A stretch of 64,000 bases of DNA from contig NZ_BMMV01000001.1 in assembly GCF_014646115.1 (NCBI RefSeq), positions 236,084 to 300,083 of the forward strand, in the 5' to 3' direction. This DNA is from Streptomyces camponoticapitis (lineage in GTDB: Bacteria; Actinomycetota; Actinomycetes; Streptomycetales; Streptomycetaceae). The notes beneath the pieces were generated by a model. That model worked only from the letters and a program-made list of their open reading frames with translations. It searched no databases and had not been told where the DNA came from. Shown piece by piece: positions 48,063-56,569 of the stretch (positions are counted from its first letter, which is position 1; every line of letters begins with the position of its first letter). A program made the position numbers and the translations under genes.

Positions 48063-49201
48063 AGCTTCGGCGCAATCTCTTCGGTCCAGATCTTGGTCCG
48101 CTGCTCCTGCGTCATATGACAGGCGGAGTGGTGCCCGGTGCCGACCTGCTTCAGCTCGGGGCGCTCCGTACGCGTGATGCCGTCCTTGGGGACGTCGGCG
48201 TACGGGCAGCGCGGGTTGAAGGCACAGCCCTGCGGCACGTTGATGAGCGACGGCGGCTGTCCCTTGACGGGGATGAGCCGTTCCGTCTGCTCACGGTCGA
48301 TCCGGGGCATCGAGCCGAGCAGGCCCCAGGTGTAGGGGTGCTGCGGCTCGTAGAACACCTTCTCGGCCGGTCCGCGCTCGATGCACCGGCCGCCGTACAT
48401 GACCAGCAGGTCGTCGGCCATCTCGGCGACCACCCCGAGGTCATGGGTGATCATGATGACCGCGGAACCGAACTCCTTCTGCAGATCCCTGATGAGGTCG
48501 AGGATCTGCGCCTGGACGGTGACGTCCAGGGCGGTCGTCGGCTCGTCGGCGATGAGCAGTTCGGGGTTGTTCACCAGGGCCATCGCGATCATCGCGCGCT
48601 GGCGCATACCGCCGGAGAACTCGTGCGGATAGCTGTCGACGCGTTTGTGCGGCTCGGGGATGCCGACCCGGTCGAGCATCTCGACCGCCCGTGCGCGGGC
48701 GACCTTCTTGCTGACCTTGTGGTGGACGCGGTACGCCTCCACGATCTGCGAGCCGACGCGGTAGTACGGGTGCATCGCGGACAGCGGGTCCTGGAAGATC
48801 ATGGCCATCTTCCGGCCGCGCAGCCGCCGTACATGGTCGGGGTCGGCCCCGACCAGTTCCTCGCCGTCCAGCCAGACCTCGCCCGATATCGCGGCGTTGG
48901 CGGAGCGGTGCAGGCCCATGACGCCGAGCGAGGTGACCGACTTGCCGGAGCCGGACTCACCGACGATGCCGAGGGTCTTGCCGGCGTGGACGTCGAAGCT
49001 GACGCCGTCGACCGACTTCACCAGACCGTCGTCGGTGCTGAAGTGGATACGGAGGTCGCGTACGGAGAGGAAGGGCGCCCCTGATTCGCCGGACCCGTCC
49101 GCTCCGGCGGGCCCGGTGGCCTTGGAGACCACCGGCTCGCCCGGCGCGGACGCGGGACCGGGCACCCGTACCGCGGACTGCTCCTTCGAAACCTCGCTCA
49201 C
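48059..49201 (-). CDS. Peptide ABC transporter ATPase, DppD/OppD type (operon 2)
   Basis: A 380-aa ATPase with a ~40-residue Pro/Gly/Ser-rich N-terminal extension ([17 protein letters not shown]) before the domain. Walker [59 protein letters not shown] and the tail [13 protein letters not shown] are present. The GTG start overlaps the upstream permease stop by four bases and is preceded by GGTGAGG. Confidence 0.95.
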   Translation of the reverse strand: MSEVSKEQSAVRVPGPASAPGEPVVSKATGPAGADGSGESGAPFLSVRDLRIHFSTDDGLVKSVDGVSFDVHAGKTLGIVGESGSGKSVTSLGVMGLHRSANAAISGEVWLDGEELVGADPDHVRRLRGRKMAMIFQDPLSAMHPYYRVGSQIVEAYRVHHKVSKKVARARAVEMLDRVGIPEPHKRVDSYPHEFSGGMRQRAMIAMALVNNPELLIADEPTTALDVTVQAQILDLIRDLQKEFGSAVIMITHDLGVVAEMADDLLVMYGGRCIERGPAEKVFYEPQHPYTWGLLGSMPRIDREQTERLIPVKGQPPSLINVPQGCAFNPRCPYADVPKDGITRTERPELKQVGTGHHSACHMTQEQRTKIWTEEIAPKL

Positions 49202-50211
49202 GAGTACCTCACCCTGGGGTCGATGGCGGCGTACACCAGGTCCACCAGCAGATTGCAGAAGACGATGAAGAATGCGGCGAACAGGGTCACGCCCATCACG
49301 ATCGGCAGGTCGGCGTCCTTCACTGACTGGATCGCGTACGAGCCCATGCCCTGGAGGGAGAAGACCTGTTCGGTGATGACGGCGCCGCCGAGCAGCAGGC
49401 CGAAGTCCATACCGAAGATCGTGACGATCGGCGTCAGCGCGGACCGCAGTCCGTGCTTGGCGACGACCGTGCTCTCCCGCAGACCCTTGGCCCGCGCCGT
49501 ACGGATGTAGTCCTCCCCCATCACTTCCAGCATGCCGGCCCGGGTGAGCCTGGCGTACAGGGCGGAGTAGAGGAAGGCGAGGCTGCACCAGGGGATGATC
49601 AGGTTCCAGGCCCAGTCCGCCGGATTGTCCGCGAACGGGACGTAGTTGACGCCGTCCGACCACAGTGGCCACTGGACGGTGAAGAGGGCCAGACCGAGCA
49701 TGCCGGTGAAGAAGATCGGCAGCGAGACACCGGCCAGGGCCAGCGTCATCGCGAAGCGGTCGAAGATCGAGCCCCGCTTGAGCGCCGACAGGACACCGAT
49801 GGCGACACCGGAGAGCAGCCAGATCACCGCGGCACCGATGGCCAGGGAGAACGTGATCGGCACCCGGTCCATCAGCTCGGGCCACACCTCGACGTGCGTC
49901 TTGAAGGAGTAGCCGAAGCAGGGCGCGTTGCACATGGACGGGTCCGGGCCGAAGTTGTACTCGGCGCCGACGAAGATGCCCTTGATGAAGTCGAAGTACT
50001 GGGTGTAGAGGGGCTGGTCGAGCCCCAGGTTCGCCTTGACGGCGGCGATCGAGTCGGGGTTGGCGTCCTTACCGACGTACTGGACTGCCAGCTGGTCGAT
50101 CGTCTGCCCACCGAGCCGTGGAACAAGGAAGAAGATCGCGAAGGTGACTGCGCTGACCACCAGCAACAGCATTACCGCGGCGATCACGCGTCGGATGATG
50201 TACGCAGTCAC
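49198..50211 (-). CDS. Peptide ABC transporter permease, DppB/OppB type (operon 2)
   Basis: A 337-aa permease beginning MTAYIIRRVIAAVMLLLVVS. It has six membrane segments, and the coupling loop DYIRTARAKGLRESTVVAKH is typical. A long periplasmic loop after the first segment contains GADPSMCNAPCFGYSFKT-like residues with two Cys (MCNAPC), not seen in the operon 1 copy. It follows the solute-binding gene across a 107-base gap holding a strong hairpin. Confidence 0.95.
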   Translation of the reverse strand: MTAYIIRRVIAAVMLLLVVSAVTFAIFFLVPRLGGQTIDQLAVQYVGKDANPDSIAAVKANLGLDQPLYTQYFDFIKGIFVGAEYNFGPDPSMCNAPCFGYSFKTHVEVWPELMDRVPITFSLAIGAAVIWLLSGVAIGVLSALKRGSIFDRFAMTLALAGVSLPIFFTGMLGLALFTVQWPLWSDGVNYVPFADNPADWAWNLIIPWCSLAFLYSALYARLTRAGMLEVMGEDYIRTARAKGLRESTVVAKHGLRSALTPIVTIFGMDFGLLLGGAVITEQVFSLQGMGSYAIQSVKDADLPIVMGVTLFAAFFIVFCNLLVDLVYAAIDPRVRYS

Positions 50212-50225
50212 AGCCGATCGGCGCC

Positions 50226-50262
50226 GGGTCCGCCGGCCGGGGGTGACCCGGCCGGCGGACCC
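50226..50262. terminator. Intra-operon hairpin after the operon 2 solute-binding gene
   Basis: Perfect 16-bp stem: GGGTCCGCCGGCCGGG at 50226-50241, complement at 50247-50262, loop GGTGA. It is inside the operon after the binding-protein gene, as in operon 1, with similar sequence (GGGTCCGCC...GGCCG). Confidence 0.7.
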
Positions 50263-50318
50263 GAAGCCTTCACCTGCCTTTCAGGCATTTCGGGGGGTTG
50301 GGAAGCTCTACCGCTGGA

Positions 50319-52076
50319 TTAGGTGGTGGAGCCGATCAGCAGGTAGTCGTACATGCCGAGGTACGCCTGGGTCACGGTGACGTTGGTCGCCGAGTCCGGG
50401 CGGTACAGCAGGTTCTTGCGGTAGATCAGCGGCACGGCCGAGGCGTTCTCCATGACGAGCTTGTCGACCTCGCCCCACGCCTTGGTGCGGGCGGCGGCGT
50501 CGGTCTGCGCGATACCGTCCGACAGCGCCTTGTTGATCGCCGGGTCGTCCAGCTCCATCAGGTTGTTGCCGCCCGAGGGCTTGATGGCGGAGCCGTTGAC
50601 GATCTGGTCGAGGAAGCCGAAGCCGGTCGGCCAGTCGGCGCCCCACGCCATCATCATCATGCCGAGCTTGTGCTCGTGGACGTAGCTGGGGACACCGGCG
50701 AAGTTACCGAAGTACTTGCCCGACGGGTACTGCTTGATCTCGGCCTCGATGCCGACCTTCTTCAGCGAAGCCTGGATGGCGGTCGCCATCTGGACCTCGT
50801 CGGGGCGGTCGGAGCGGGCCGTCAGGTTGGTCTTGAAGCCGTTCGGCTGACCGCAGTCCGCGAGCGCGGCCTTGGCCTTCGCGACGTCGCCCTTGTTGCC
50901 GTCGGTCTGGTACAGGTCGAACTTCTGGTACCCGTTGACCGTCGGCGGGAGCAGCGTGCTCGCCACGTCGCCCTTGGTGTCGCCACCGAGCGCGGCCTGG
51001 ACGGACGCCTTGTCGATCGCGTAGTGGACGGCCTTGCGGCAGTCCGCGTTGTCGAAGGGCTTGACCTTCGTCGACAGCGCGAGGTACGAGGTGGCGCCGG
51101 CGTACGAGTTGTCCGTCTTCGCCTTCTCGCTCGACTTGGTGAGGACCTTGGGCTGGGTCTTCGTCTGAAGACCGGTGCCGGCGGCGTCCACCGTGATGTT
51201 GTCGCTCATCAGGTGCTGGTCGACCGTGGTCGGGTTGACCTTGAACTTGATGGTGATCTTGTCGGCGAGCGCCGGGCGGATCGGGTCGGTGGCCTTGTCC
51301 CAGTGCGGGTTGCGCACGAGGGTCGCGCTGCGGCCCTCGTTGTACGACTCGAACTTGTACGGGCCCGACGACGAGATCTGCTTGACGTACTCGGCGCCCT
51401 TGTCCTTCGCCTGCGGCACGGGGGCCGTCTGCGAGAAGGTCGCCAGGTAGTCGAAGTCGGCGAACGGCTTGTTGAGCTTGAAGACGATCGTCTGGTCGTC
51501 CGGGGTCTCGATGGACTTCAGGCCCTCGGCGGACTTGTCCTTGTACGGGCCCTTGTACTTCTCGCCGCCCAGGAGGTAGGCCTTGAAGTAGGTGGGACCG
51601 TGCGAGAGGGCCTCGGGCGCGAAGTTGCTGCGCTCGATGGCGTACTTGACGTCCTTGGACGTGACCGGGCTGCCGTCGTCGAACTTGACGCCCTTACGGA
51701 GCTTGTACGTCCACGTCTTGGCGTCCGCGCTCGGCTCGCCCAGGGACTCCGCGAGGTCGGGAACGACCTCCAGGCCCTCCTTGCCGGCGGCCGGCTTGAA
51801 GGTGGTGAGCGTACGGCCGTACAGGCGCGAGAAGTTCTGCACCCAGCCGTAGTAGGTGTTGCCCGGGTCGAGGGAGTCCGGCACGTCCGAGTGCTCGAAG
51901 GTGACGGTGCCCCCCTTCTTGTCGGACTTGTTGACGACGGACGTCAGTCCGGCGTCGATGCCGGCGCCGCCGCCCTTGCTGTCGTTGTCCTTGCTGTCCG
52001 AGCCGCCGCACGCCGACGCGCCGAGCGCCAGCACGATGGCTGTCGCCAGGACAGCTGTCGCTTTCTTGGTCTTCAT
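50319..52076 (-). CDS. Peptide ABC transporter solute-binding lipoprotein (operon 2)
   Basis: A 585-aa SBP family 5 protein. Signal MKTKKATAVLATAIVLALGA ends at lipobox Cys23 (ASACGGS). The mature N-terminus is Ser/Asp/Gly-rich. YKLRKGVKFDDGSPVTSKDV, SSGPYKFESYNEGRSATLVR, YAIDKASVQAALGGDTKGD and MMMMAWGADWPTGFGFLDQI are family landmarks. It carries many Lys residues for this genome, as secreted solute-binding proteins often do. Position in the operon is second, after a permease. Confidence 0.95.
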   Translation of the reverse strand: MKTKKATAVLATAIVLALGASACGGSDSKDNDSKGGGAGIDAGLTSVVNKSDKKGGTVTFEHSDVPDSLDPGNTYYGWVQNFSRLYGRTLTTFKPAAGKEGLEVVPDLAESLGEPSADAKTWTYKLRKGVKFDDGSPVTSKDVKYAIERSNFAPEALSHGPTYFKAYLLGGEKYKGPYKDKSAEGLKSIETPDDQTIVFKLNKPFADFDYLATFSQTAPVPQAKDKGAEYVKQISSSGPYKFESYNEGRSATLVRNPHWDKATDPIRPALADKITIKFKVNPTTVDQHLMSDNITVDAAGTGLQTKTQPKVLTKSSEKAKTDNSYAGATSYLALSTKVKPFDNADCRKAVHYAIDKASVQAALGGDTKGDVASTLLPPTVNGYQKFDLYQTDGNKGDVAKAKAALADCGQPNGFKTNLTARSDRPDEVQMATAIQASLKKVGIEAEIKQYPSGKYFGNFAGVPSYVHEHKLGMMMMAWGADWPTGFGFLDQIVNGSAIKPSGGNNLMELDDPAINKALSDGIAQTDAAARTKAWGEVDKLVMENASAVPLIYRKNLLYRPDSATNVTVTQAYLGMYDYLLIGSTT

Positions 52077-52140
52077 CCTGAGGAAAGCCCCTCTATCGAT
52101 GGATACGGCACGGAGCTCAAGGTCGGCCGCTGTGGATGGT

Positions 52141-52169
52141 GCTGGGTGGTGCTGGGTGGTGCTGGGGGG
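52141..52169. repeat. 10-bp tandem repeat at a permease stop codon
   Basis: GCTGGGTGGT twice, then GCTGGGGGG, abutting the TAA stop (52170-52172, minus) of the operon 2 DppC-type permease. A degenerate fourth copy may precede it. Confidence 0.8.
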
Positions 52170-53168
52170 TTACTTGCTGCGGGGGTCGAGTGCGTCACGC
52201 AGCCCGTCGCCCAGCAGGTTGAATGCCAGCACGGTGATGAAGATCGCCATGCCGGGCACGAACATGTAGTGCAGATCGACCTCGTACAGGTCCACCGCGG
52301 TGGTGAGCATGCCGCCCCACGATGCCTGCGGCGGGGCGATGCCCACTCCGAGGAAGCTCAGACCGGCCTCGAAGAGGATGTTTGTGGGGATCAGGAGCGT
52401 CGAGTAGACGAGGATCGGCGCCACGAGGTTCGGCAGCAGTTCCCGGAAGAGGATGAAGGGCCCTCGGGCCCCCAGACTTCGGGACGCGTCGACGAACTCA
52501 CGCCGTCGCAGGCTCATGGTCTGCGCGCGCACGATCCGGCCCATGTAGGGCCAGTTGAAGAAGCCGATCACGAAGATCAGCACACCGATCCGCAGGGGCA
52601 GTCCGCTGAGTCCGAAGGCGCCGTCCTGGAGGGCGGCCGAGATCGAGATCGCGAAGAGCAGCAGCGGGAAGGCGAGGAAGGTGTCCATCAGCCGGCTGAC
52701 GACCGCGTCGACCCAGCCCCCGTAGTAGCCGGCGATGACGCCGAGCAGGGTGCCGATGGCCACGGAGAGCAGCGTCGCTCCGGCGGCGACGAGGAGCGAG
52801 ACCCAGGAGCCCTCGATGATGCGGGCGAGGAGGTCACGGCCGAGGCCGGGCTCCACACCGAGCGGGTGGTCCCAGCTCATGCCGCCCCAGGCGCCCTTGG
52901 GGGCCAGCAGCTCCGGGTCGACCAGGTCCTGGTTCAGGGCGTTCGGGTCGAGATCGAAGATTGCCTGGATGGGCTTGGCAAGGACAGCGAGCAGGACCAG
53001 GAGGATGACAACGATGCCGCCGGCCACGGCGGCCTTGTCGCGCTTGAAGCGCGTCCAGGCTATTCGACCGAGCGAACGCCCCTCTATCTGGCTCTGCTTG
53101 GCGCCCGTGAGCACTGCCTCCGGCTGCACTTCGGCAGCCGACTTGGTGGTCTCGATCGGTGCGGTCAC
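52170..53168 (-). CDS. Peptide ABC transporter permease, DppC/OppC type (first gene of operon 2)
   Basis: A 332-aa permease. The first ~45 residues are cytoplasmic (SLGRIAWTRFKRDKAAVAGG). Six membrane segments follow, with the EAA loop EAGLSFLGVGIAPPQASWGG. The GTG start (MTAPIETTKS) was chosen for the GGAGGGG site 11 bases upstream. The frame extends further but overlaps the promoter region. It precedes the solute-binding gene, whereas in operon 1 and most Dpp/Opp operons the binding protein comes first. Confidence 0.94.
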   Translation of the reverse strand: MTAPIETTKSAAEVQPEAVLTGAKQSQIEGRSLGRIAWTRFKRDKAAVAGGIVVILLVLLAVLAKPIQAIFDLDPNALNQDLVDPELLAPKGAWGGMSWDHPLGVEPGLGRDLLARIIEGSWVSLLVAAGATLLSVAIGTLLGVIAGYYGGWVDAVVSRLMDTFLAFPLLLFAISISAALQDGAFGLSGLPLRIGVLIFVIGFFNWPYMGRIVRAQTMSLRRREFVDASRSLGARGPFILFRELLPNLVAPILVYSTLLIPTNILFEAGLSFLGVGIAPPQASWGGMLTTAVDLYEVDLHYMFVPGMAIFITVLAFNLLGDGLRDALDPRSK

Positions 53169-53612
53169 AACGTCTTCGACCCCTCCTGGCCGGCGGTCGC
53201 CGGCCCGTACCCGCCGTTGTAACGGCCTGTCTCGCATCAGTTGGCGCACACATCGGTGCTGGTGTCGCGGAAGCGTCCCGTCAAGGGCTTCCCGTGGAGC
53301 GATGCTGGGCTGCTCGCACAAGGGACCGACGGTCCCCGCTGCGGGGAGTCTTCATCGCGTTAGTGATCACCCGCCAGGGGGTAAGGGGAATGTTTGCTCA
53401 AACGTGATGGAGTCAGACAGCTACCGTTATCCGGACGTTGTGATCGCCTCAGCGGAACGGCGGTCCGTTTTCGGTGTGTTTCGGTACGGCTCGCGCCGTC
53501 CGTAGTACGTACGGTACGCCTGTCGTACCGGCCGGTACGTCGCGGGGCGCAGGCTTACCGGCCCGACGGCCGGCCGGGGCGGGCCGATGGGGGATCCGGC
53601 GCCGGTCCGTGG
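53169..53612. other. Promoter region of peptide operon 2 and tail of the SseB gene
   Basis: 444 bases without a credible gene. It contains a 12-bp palindrome GTTTGCTCAAAC (53392-53403), GTGATCAC (53363-53370), GTACGTAC (53505-53512) and a perfect 16-bp palindrome CGTACCGGCCGGTACG (53524-53539). The first two lie about 200-235 bases upstream of the operon and are the better operator candidates. The last may be a terminator or stem for the SseB gene ending at 53613. Confidence 0.4.
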
Positions 53613-54407
53613 TCAGTAGGCGCGTGGCGCGGCCGGCGGGTAGCCGTAGCCCGAAGCGGCCTGGGGCGCCCCGTGTGCCTCCCGGTCGTAGAACGGCCGG
53701 GAGTTGGCCCGCAGCCACATCGTGACCGGGTCGTACTCGTCGGACATCGCGACGGTGGAGACCGGCAGCCCCTCGGGGACCGCACCGACGGACTGCTGCA
53801 TCATCGCGCGCACGGCGTCGACGGACGCCGGGCTCGTGTCGTACAGATCCAGCCCGATCGTGAGATAGGGGGCACCCAGTGCCGGATGGACCCACGCGCG
53901 GCGCAACGACCGTACGGCGGGCGTGCGGTGGGCGTTCTGCGTGAGCAGCGCGTAGAACTGCGGGATCTCGACGGCCGGTTCGGAGAGCCGCAGCGGGCCC
54001 GCGGGCATCCGGTCGAGGCCGGTGGCGATCCGGCGCAGGTCGAGCCAGGGGATGCCGACACCGCCGCCCGGCGCGTGCGGGTTCAGCCAGATCCCCCAGC
54101 GTTCGGGGTAAAGGGCGCGGGCGATGTCGCGGCCGGTGACGACCTCGTGCTCGCGGTTCCAGCCACTGACGGAGAGCTCCTGGGCGGAGGTGACGCAGGG
54201 CGCGTAGCCGAGGCCGTCGACCTCCATGTTCCCGTACTGCGCGTCGGGCGAGCCCGCACGGCCGTGCCAGAGCAGCATCCACACCTGACCCGCCGAGCCG
54301 TCCGCGAGTGCCTGGAGCAGCGCCTCGTAGGCGTCGTAGCGTCCTGGCGTCACCTGGCGCAGCATGTGCTCGACCTGCCCGGCCGCCGCGGTGCCTGACG
54401 CGCTCAC
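53613..54407 (-). CDS. SseB-family protein (first of two paralogues)
   Basis: A 264-aa protein of the enhanced-serine-sensitivity (SseB) family. The N-terminal half contains YEALLQALADGSAGQVWMLL, and the C-terminal SseB_C-type domain has WGIWLNPHAPGG, FYALLTQNAHRTPAVRSLRR and TMWLRANSRPFYDREAHG. No enzymatic motif is seen. In enteric bacteria SseB increases sensitivity to serine. The molecular function is unknown. The start GTG has GGGGCGGGACC upstream. An ATG ten codons earlier is possible. It stands next to its paralogue and close to the glycine/serine genes. Confidence 0.82.
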   Translation of the reverse strand: MSASGTAAAGQVEHMLRQVTPGRYDAYEALLQALADGSAGQVWMLLWHGRAGSPDAQYGNMEVDGLGYAPCVTSAQELSVSGWNREHEVVTGRDIARALYPERWGIWLNPHAPGGGVGIPWLDLRRIATGLDRMPAGPLRLSEPAVEIPQFYALLTQNAHRTPAVRSLRRAWVHPALGAPYLTIGLDLYDTSPASVDAVRAMMQQSVGAVPEGLPVSTVAMSDEYDPVTMWLRANSRPFYDREAHGAPQAASGYGYPPAAPRAY

Positions 54408-54539
54408 TCTTGGTCCCGCCCCTCGTCGATCCACCATTTGGACCGGCCTCCCCCGCTTCGGGCCCGTGCCGGCCAGGCCATCAAACCAGCTTAGTCCGGC
54501 GGGTCATGGCCGGATCCGGGGCACGGGCCGCACGGCGTG

Positions 54540-55289
54540 TTACCCGGGTGGGACGGTCGTCCGCTGGTAGAAGGGCCGCACCCGCTCCACCATCCACGTT
54601 CCGACCGGATCCTGGGTGGCGTCCAGCAGAACGAGATTGACCGGCCAGCCGACCTGGGCCCGGCCGAGCGCCCTGCCGAGCGCGTCCATGGGCGCGTTGC
54701 GCTCGGCGGCCTCCCAGGAGGAGAGCTGGACGCCGACGAAGAGCACCGGGGGCTCGCCCTCGATGCTCGCGAGGCCCCGGCGCGCCGTGAGGACGACGCC
54801 GGACGCCTCGAACTCCTCGGCGGCCGCCGTCAGGAAGTCGACGGGGTCCTCCTGCCAGTCGGGCTCGAAGAGCCGCACCCGGCCACCGCTCGCGGGCCCG
54901 TCCAGGGGCGTACGGCCCACCCGGCACAGCTCCGCGACGGCGAGCGGCGGCAGCGGCGCGCCGACCATGCCGCCGGGGTTCACGGCTATACCGAGCTGCG
55001 GGGGCAGGCCGCGGGCGAACTCACGGGCCGGGGCGACCGTGAAGGGCATATGGGCCCCGACGCACTGGAGGTACTGCTGCTCGGAGCTGAAGACCGGGAC
55101 GTACGGCGCGCCCTCGATCTCCAGGGTGGGCAGATCGAGTCCGGGGCTGTCGGGTCCGCCGCCGTTGGGCAGCGGCACCCAGAGCCGGCTGCGCCCGAGG
55201 ACCTCGACCAGCCGCCCGCCCGCCGCCGCGTTCCCGAGCGACGCGGCGAGCACCTCTTCCAACTCGTTGCCCGGCCATGCTGTGTTCAC
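54540..55289 (-). CDS. SseB-family protein (second paralogue)
   Basis: A 249-aa relative of the preceding protein. Shared features are LGIAVNPGGMVGAPLPPLAV, PVDFLTAAAEEFEASGVVLT and the end motif WMVERVRPFYQR, matching MWLRANSRPFYDR. The N-terminal domain (LEEVLAASLGNAAAGGRLVE, VFSSEQQYLQCVGAH) is the classical SseB N-domain, so this copy is closer to the family type. It is 132 bases upstream of the other on the same strand. The two may interact or have divided an ancestral role. Confidence 0.82.
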   Translation of the reverse strand: MNTAWPGNELEEVLAASLGNAAAGGRLVEVLGRSRLWVPLPNGGGPDSPGLDLPTLEIEGAPYVPVFSSEQQYLQCVGAHMPFTVAPAREFARGLPPQLGIAVNPGGMVGAPLPPLAVAELCRVGRTPLDGPASGGRVRLFEPDWQEDPVDFLTAAAEEFEASGVVLTARRGLASIEGEPPVLFVGVQLSSWEAAERNAPMDALGRALGRAQVGWPVNLVLLDATQDPVGTWMVERVRPFYQRTTVPPG

Positions 55290-55433
55290 TGACTCTCCCG
55301 TATCGCCCCGTACGACTTCCGCGCCCCCGCGTGCCCCGGAAAACCCTAACCCCGCCGGGTCGCCGCCGTAGTGGCCGCGCCCGAGAACCCCTGGCCGCGC
55401 CCGGTGGCCGGTGCCGTCCGCGACGCGCCCCGC

Positions 55434-56108
55434 TCACACCCCCCGGAAATCGATCCCGGCCAGCGCGCCCGCCGCGTCGCGGTCCAGCAGGACCGCCGAC
55501 ACGCAGCCCGCCGGGAGGCGGCCCGACTCCGCGTCCGTGACCAGACGGGACACCGCGCGGCGGTGGCGGGCGAAGGCGTAGCCCGAGACGCCGCGGCCGC
55601 GCTCGCGCTGGCCCGCGCGGGCCGTCTTGGGTGTGACGTCCAGCAGGACGAGATGGAGCCGTCTGTCGCGCCGCCGCGCCTCGCGGGCCAGCCAGCGTCG
55701 TACCCACGCCTGGGTGCCGCAGTCGTGCACCACGACGCTCGCGCCGGAGCGCAGCGCCCGCCGCAGCCCCGCGTAGTGCGCGAGGCGCACCAGCGGCCGG
55801 TAGACCGCGTACGGCAGCCGTCCGGGCAGCATGCGTGCCCAGCGGTCGCGGGTGTCCTGCGAGTCGATCCCCCGGCCCGCCGCGGCACGGCCGATCAGCG
55901 TGGACTTCCCGCTGCCCGGCAGCCCCGAGACGACCACCACGTCGCCGTCGCCGAACGTCAGGCGCCGGGGCCCCCGGCCGCTCCGTTCGCGCAGGTCCCG
56001 GACGACCGGCGGGACCGCCGCCAAGGTCCGGCGGGGGACCGCTGCCGGCTGGGCGGGCACCCCCGCGGTCGTCGCGTACGCGCCTGCACGGGACCGCTGC
56101 AACGTCAT
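55434..56108 (-). CDS. P-loop kinase-like ATPase (224 aa)
   Basis: An AAA_33/zeta-toxin-like small P-loop protein. Walker A VVVSGLPGSGKSTLIG lies at about residues 58-73. IDSQDTRDRWA and VVVHDCGTQAWVRRWLAREA resemble the substrate and LID regions of nucleoside- or sugar-kinase-like ATPases. RRDRRLHLVLLDVTPKTARA is the strand before the adenine-binding end. It starts with a basic, Ala/Pro-rich stretch. Substrate unknown. It is divergent from the gcv operon across a ~210-base region, then the riboswitch. Confidence 0.83.
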   Translation of the reverse strand: MTLQRSRAGAYATTAGVPAQPAAVPRRTLAAVPPVVRDLRERSGRGPRRLTFGDGDVVVVSGLPGSGKSTLIGRAAAGRGIDSQDTRDRWARMLPGRLPYAVYRPLVRLAHYAGLRRALRSGASVVVHDCGTQAWVRRWLAREARRRDRRLHLVLLDVTPKTARAGQRERGRGVSGYAFARHRRAVSRLVTDAESGRLPAGCVSAVLLDRDAAGALAGIDFRGV

Positions 56109-56317
56109 CGCCCTCCCCCTGTCGGGTCCATCGCCGTGGTCGATGTTCCCTGCCCTTGAAGTGTAAAGAATGGGTAATACGGCACAAGCGTTTTGCTGAT
56201 CACGGCCCTGTCGGCCCTGTCCTTTCAGCCGGACGGACGCCCACGCCGCCCACCCTCCCCGGAGACACCCGCGCGTGCGATGATGTGCGCGCCAACTCCA
56301 TACCGGCCGTTCGAATC

Positions 56318-56533
56318 CGCGCGGGAGAGTCCTGGTCACCGTGGGTGCCGGGCGCCGAAGGAGCAAGTTCCTCCCTTGAATCTCTCAGGCCCAGTACCGC
56401 GCGGACGAGGCAGATCTGAAAAGCGAATCGCCGTCAGGCGCTTCCACCCAAGGTGCAAGTCACGACCTCCGTATGCGTACGTGTACGTACACGTCGTGGT
56501 GAACCTCTCAGGTTCCGATGACAGATGGGGAGG
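56318..56533 (+). promoter_or_regulatory. Tandem glycine riboswitch upstream of gcvT
   Basis: Two glycine aptamers in series. The first (about 56318-56415) shows GGGAGAGTCC, CGCCGAAGGAGCAAG and AATCTCTCAGGCCCAGTACC followed by GGACGAGGCAGATCTG. The second (about 56425-56533) shows CCCAAGGTGCAAGTCACGAC and GTGAACCTCTCAGGTTCCG followed by GACAGA. The class is known to sense glycine and usually turns on the glycine-cleavage genes. The exact end of each aptamer is approximate. Its target is gcvT, and probably the rest of the operon. Confidence 0.9.
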
Positions 56534-56550
56534 ATTGTCCTCTCTGTCAT
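56518..56550 (+). promoter_or_regulatory. Expression-platform hairpin of the glycine riboswitch
   Basis: ATGACAG (56518-56524) can pair with CTGTCAT (56544-56550), and GGAGGA (56529-56534) with TCCTCT (56538-56543, one G-U), loop TTG. The 5' arm overlaps the GACAGA end of aptamer 2, so ligand binding and this hairpin would be mutually exclusive. There is no U run after it. It ends 20 bases before the gcvT start. Confidence 0.6.
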
Positions 56551-56569
56551 GCCCCTGGGAGCCACACCT

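Noticed and set aside
50298..53222. A 974-codon open frame on the plus strand antisense to peptide operon 2
   Set aside because: It is the complement of clear ABC transporter genes. Its composition (Val, Arg, Gly, Asp, Leu) is the usual GC-bias shadow, with no domain.
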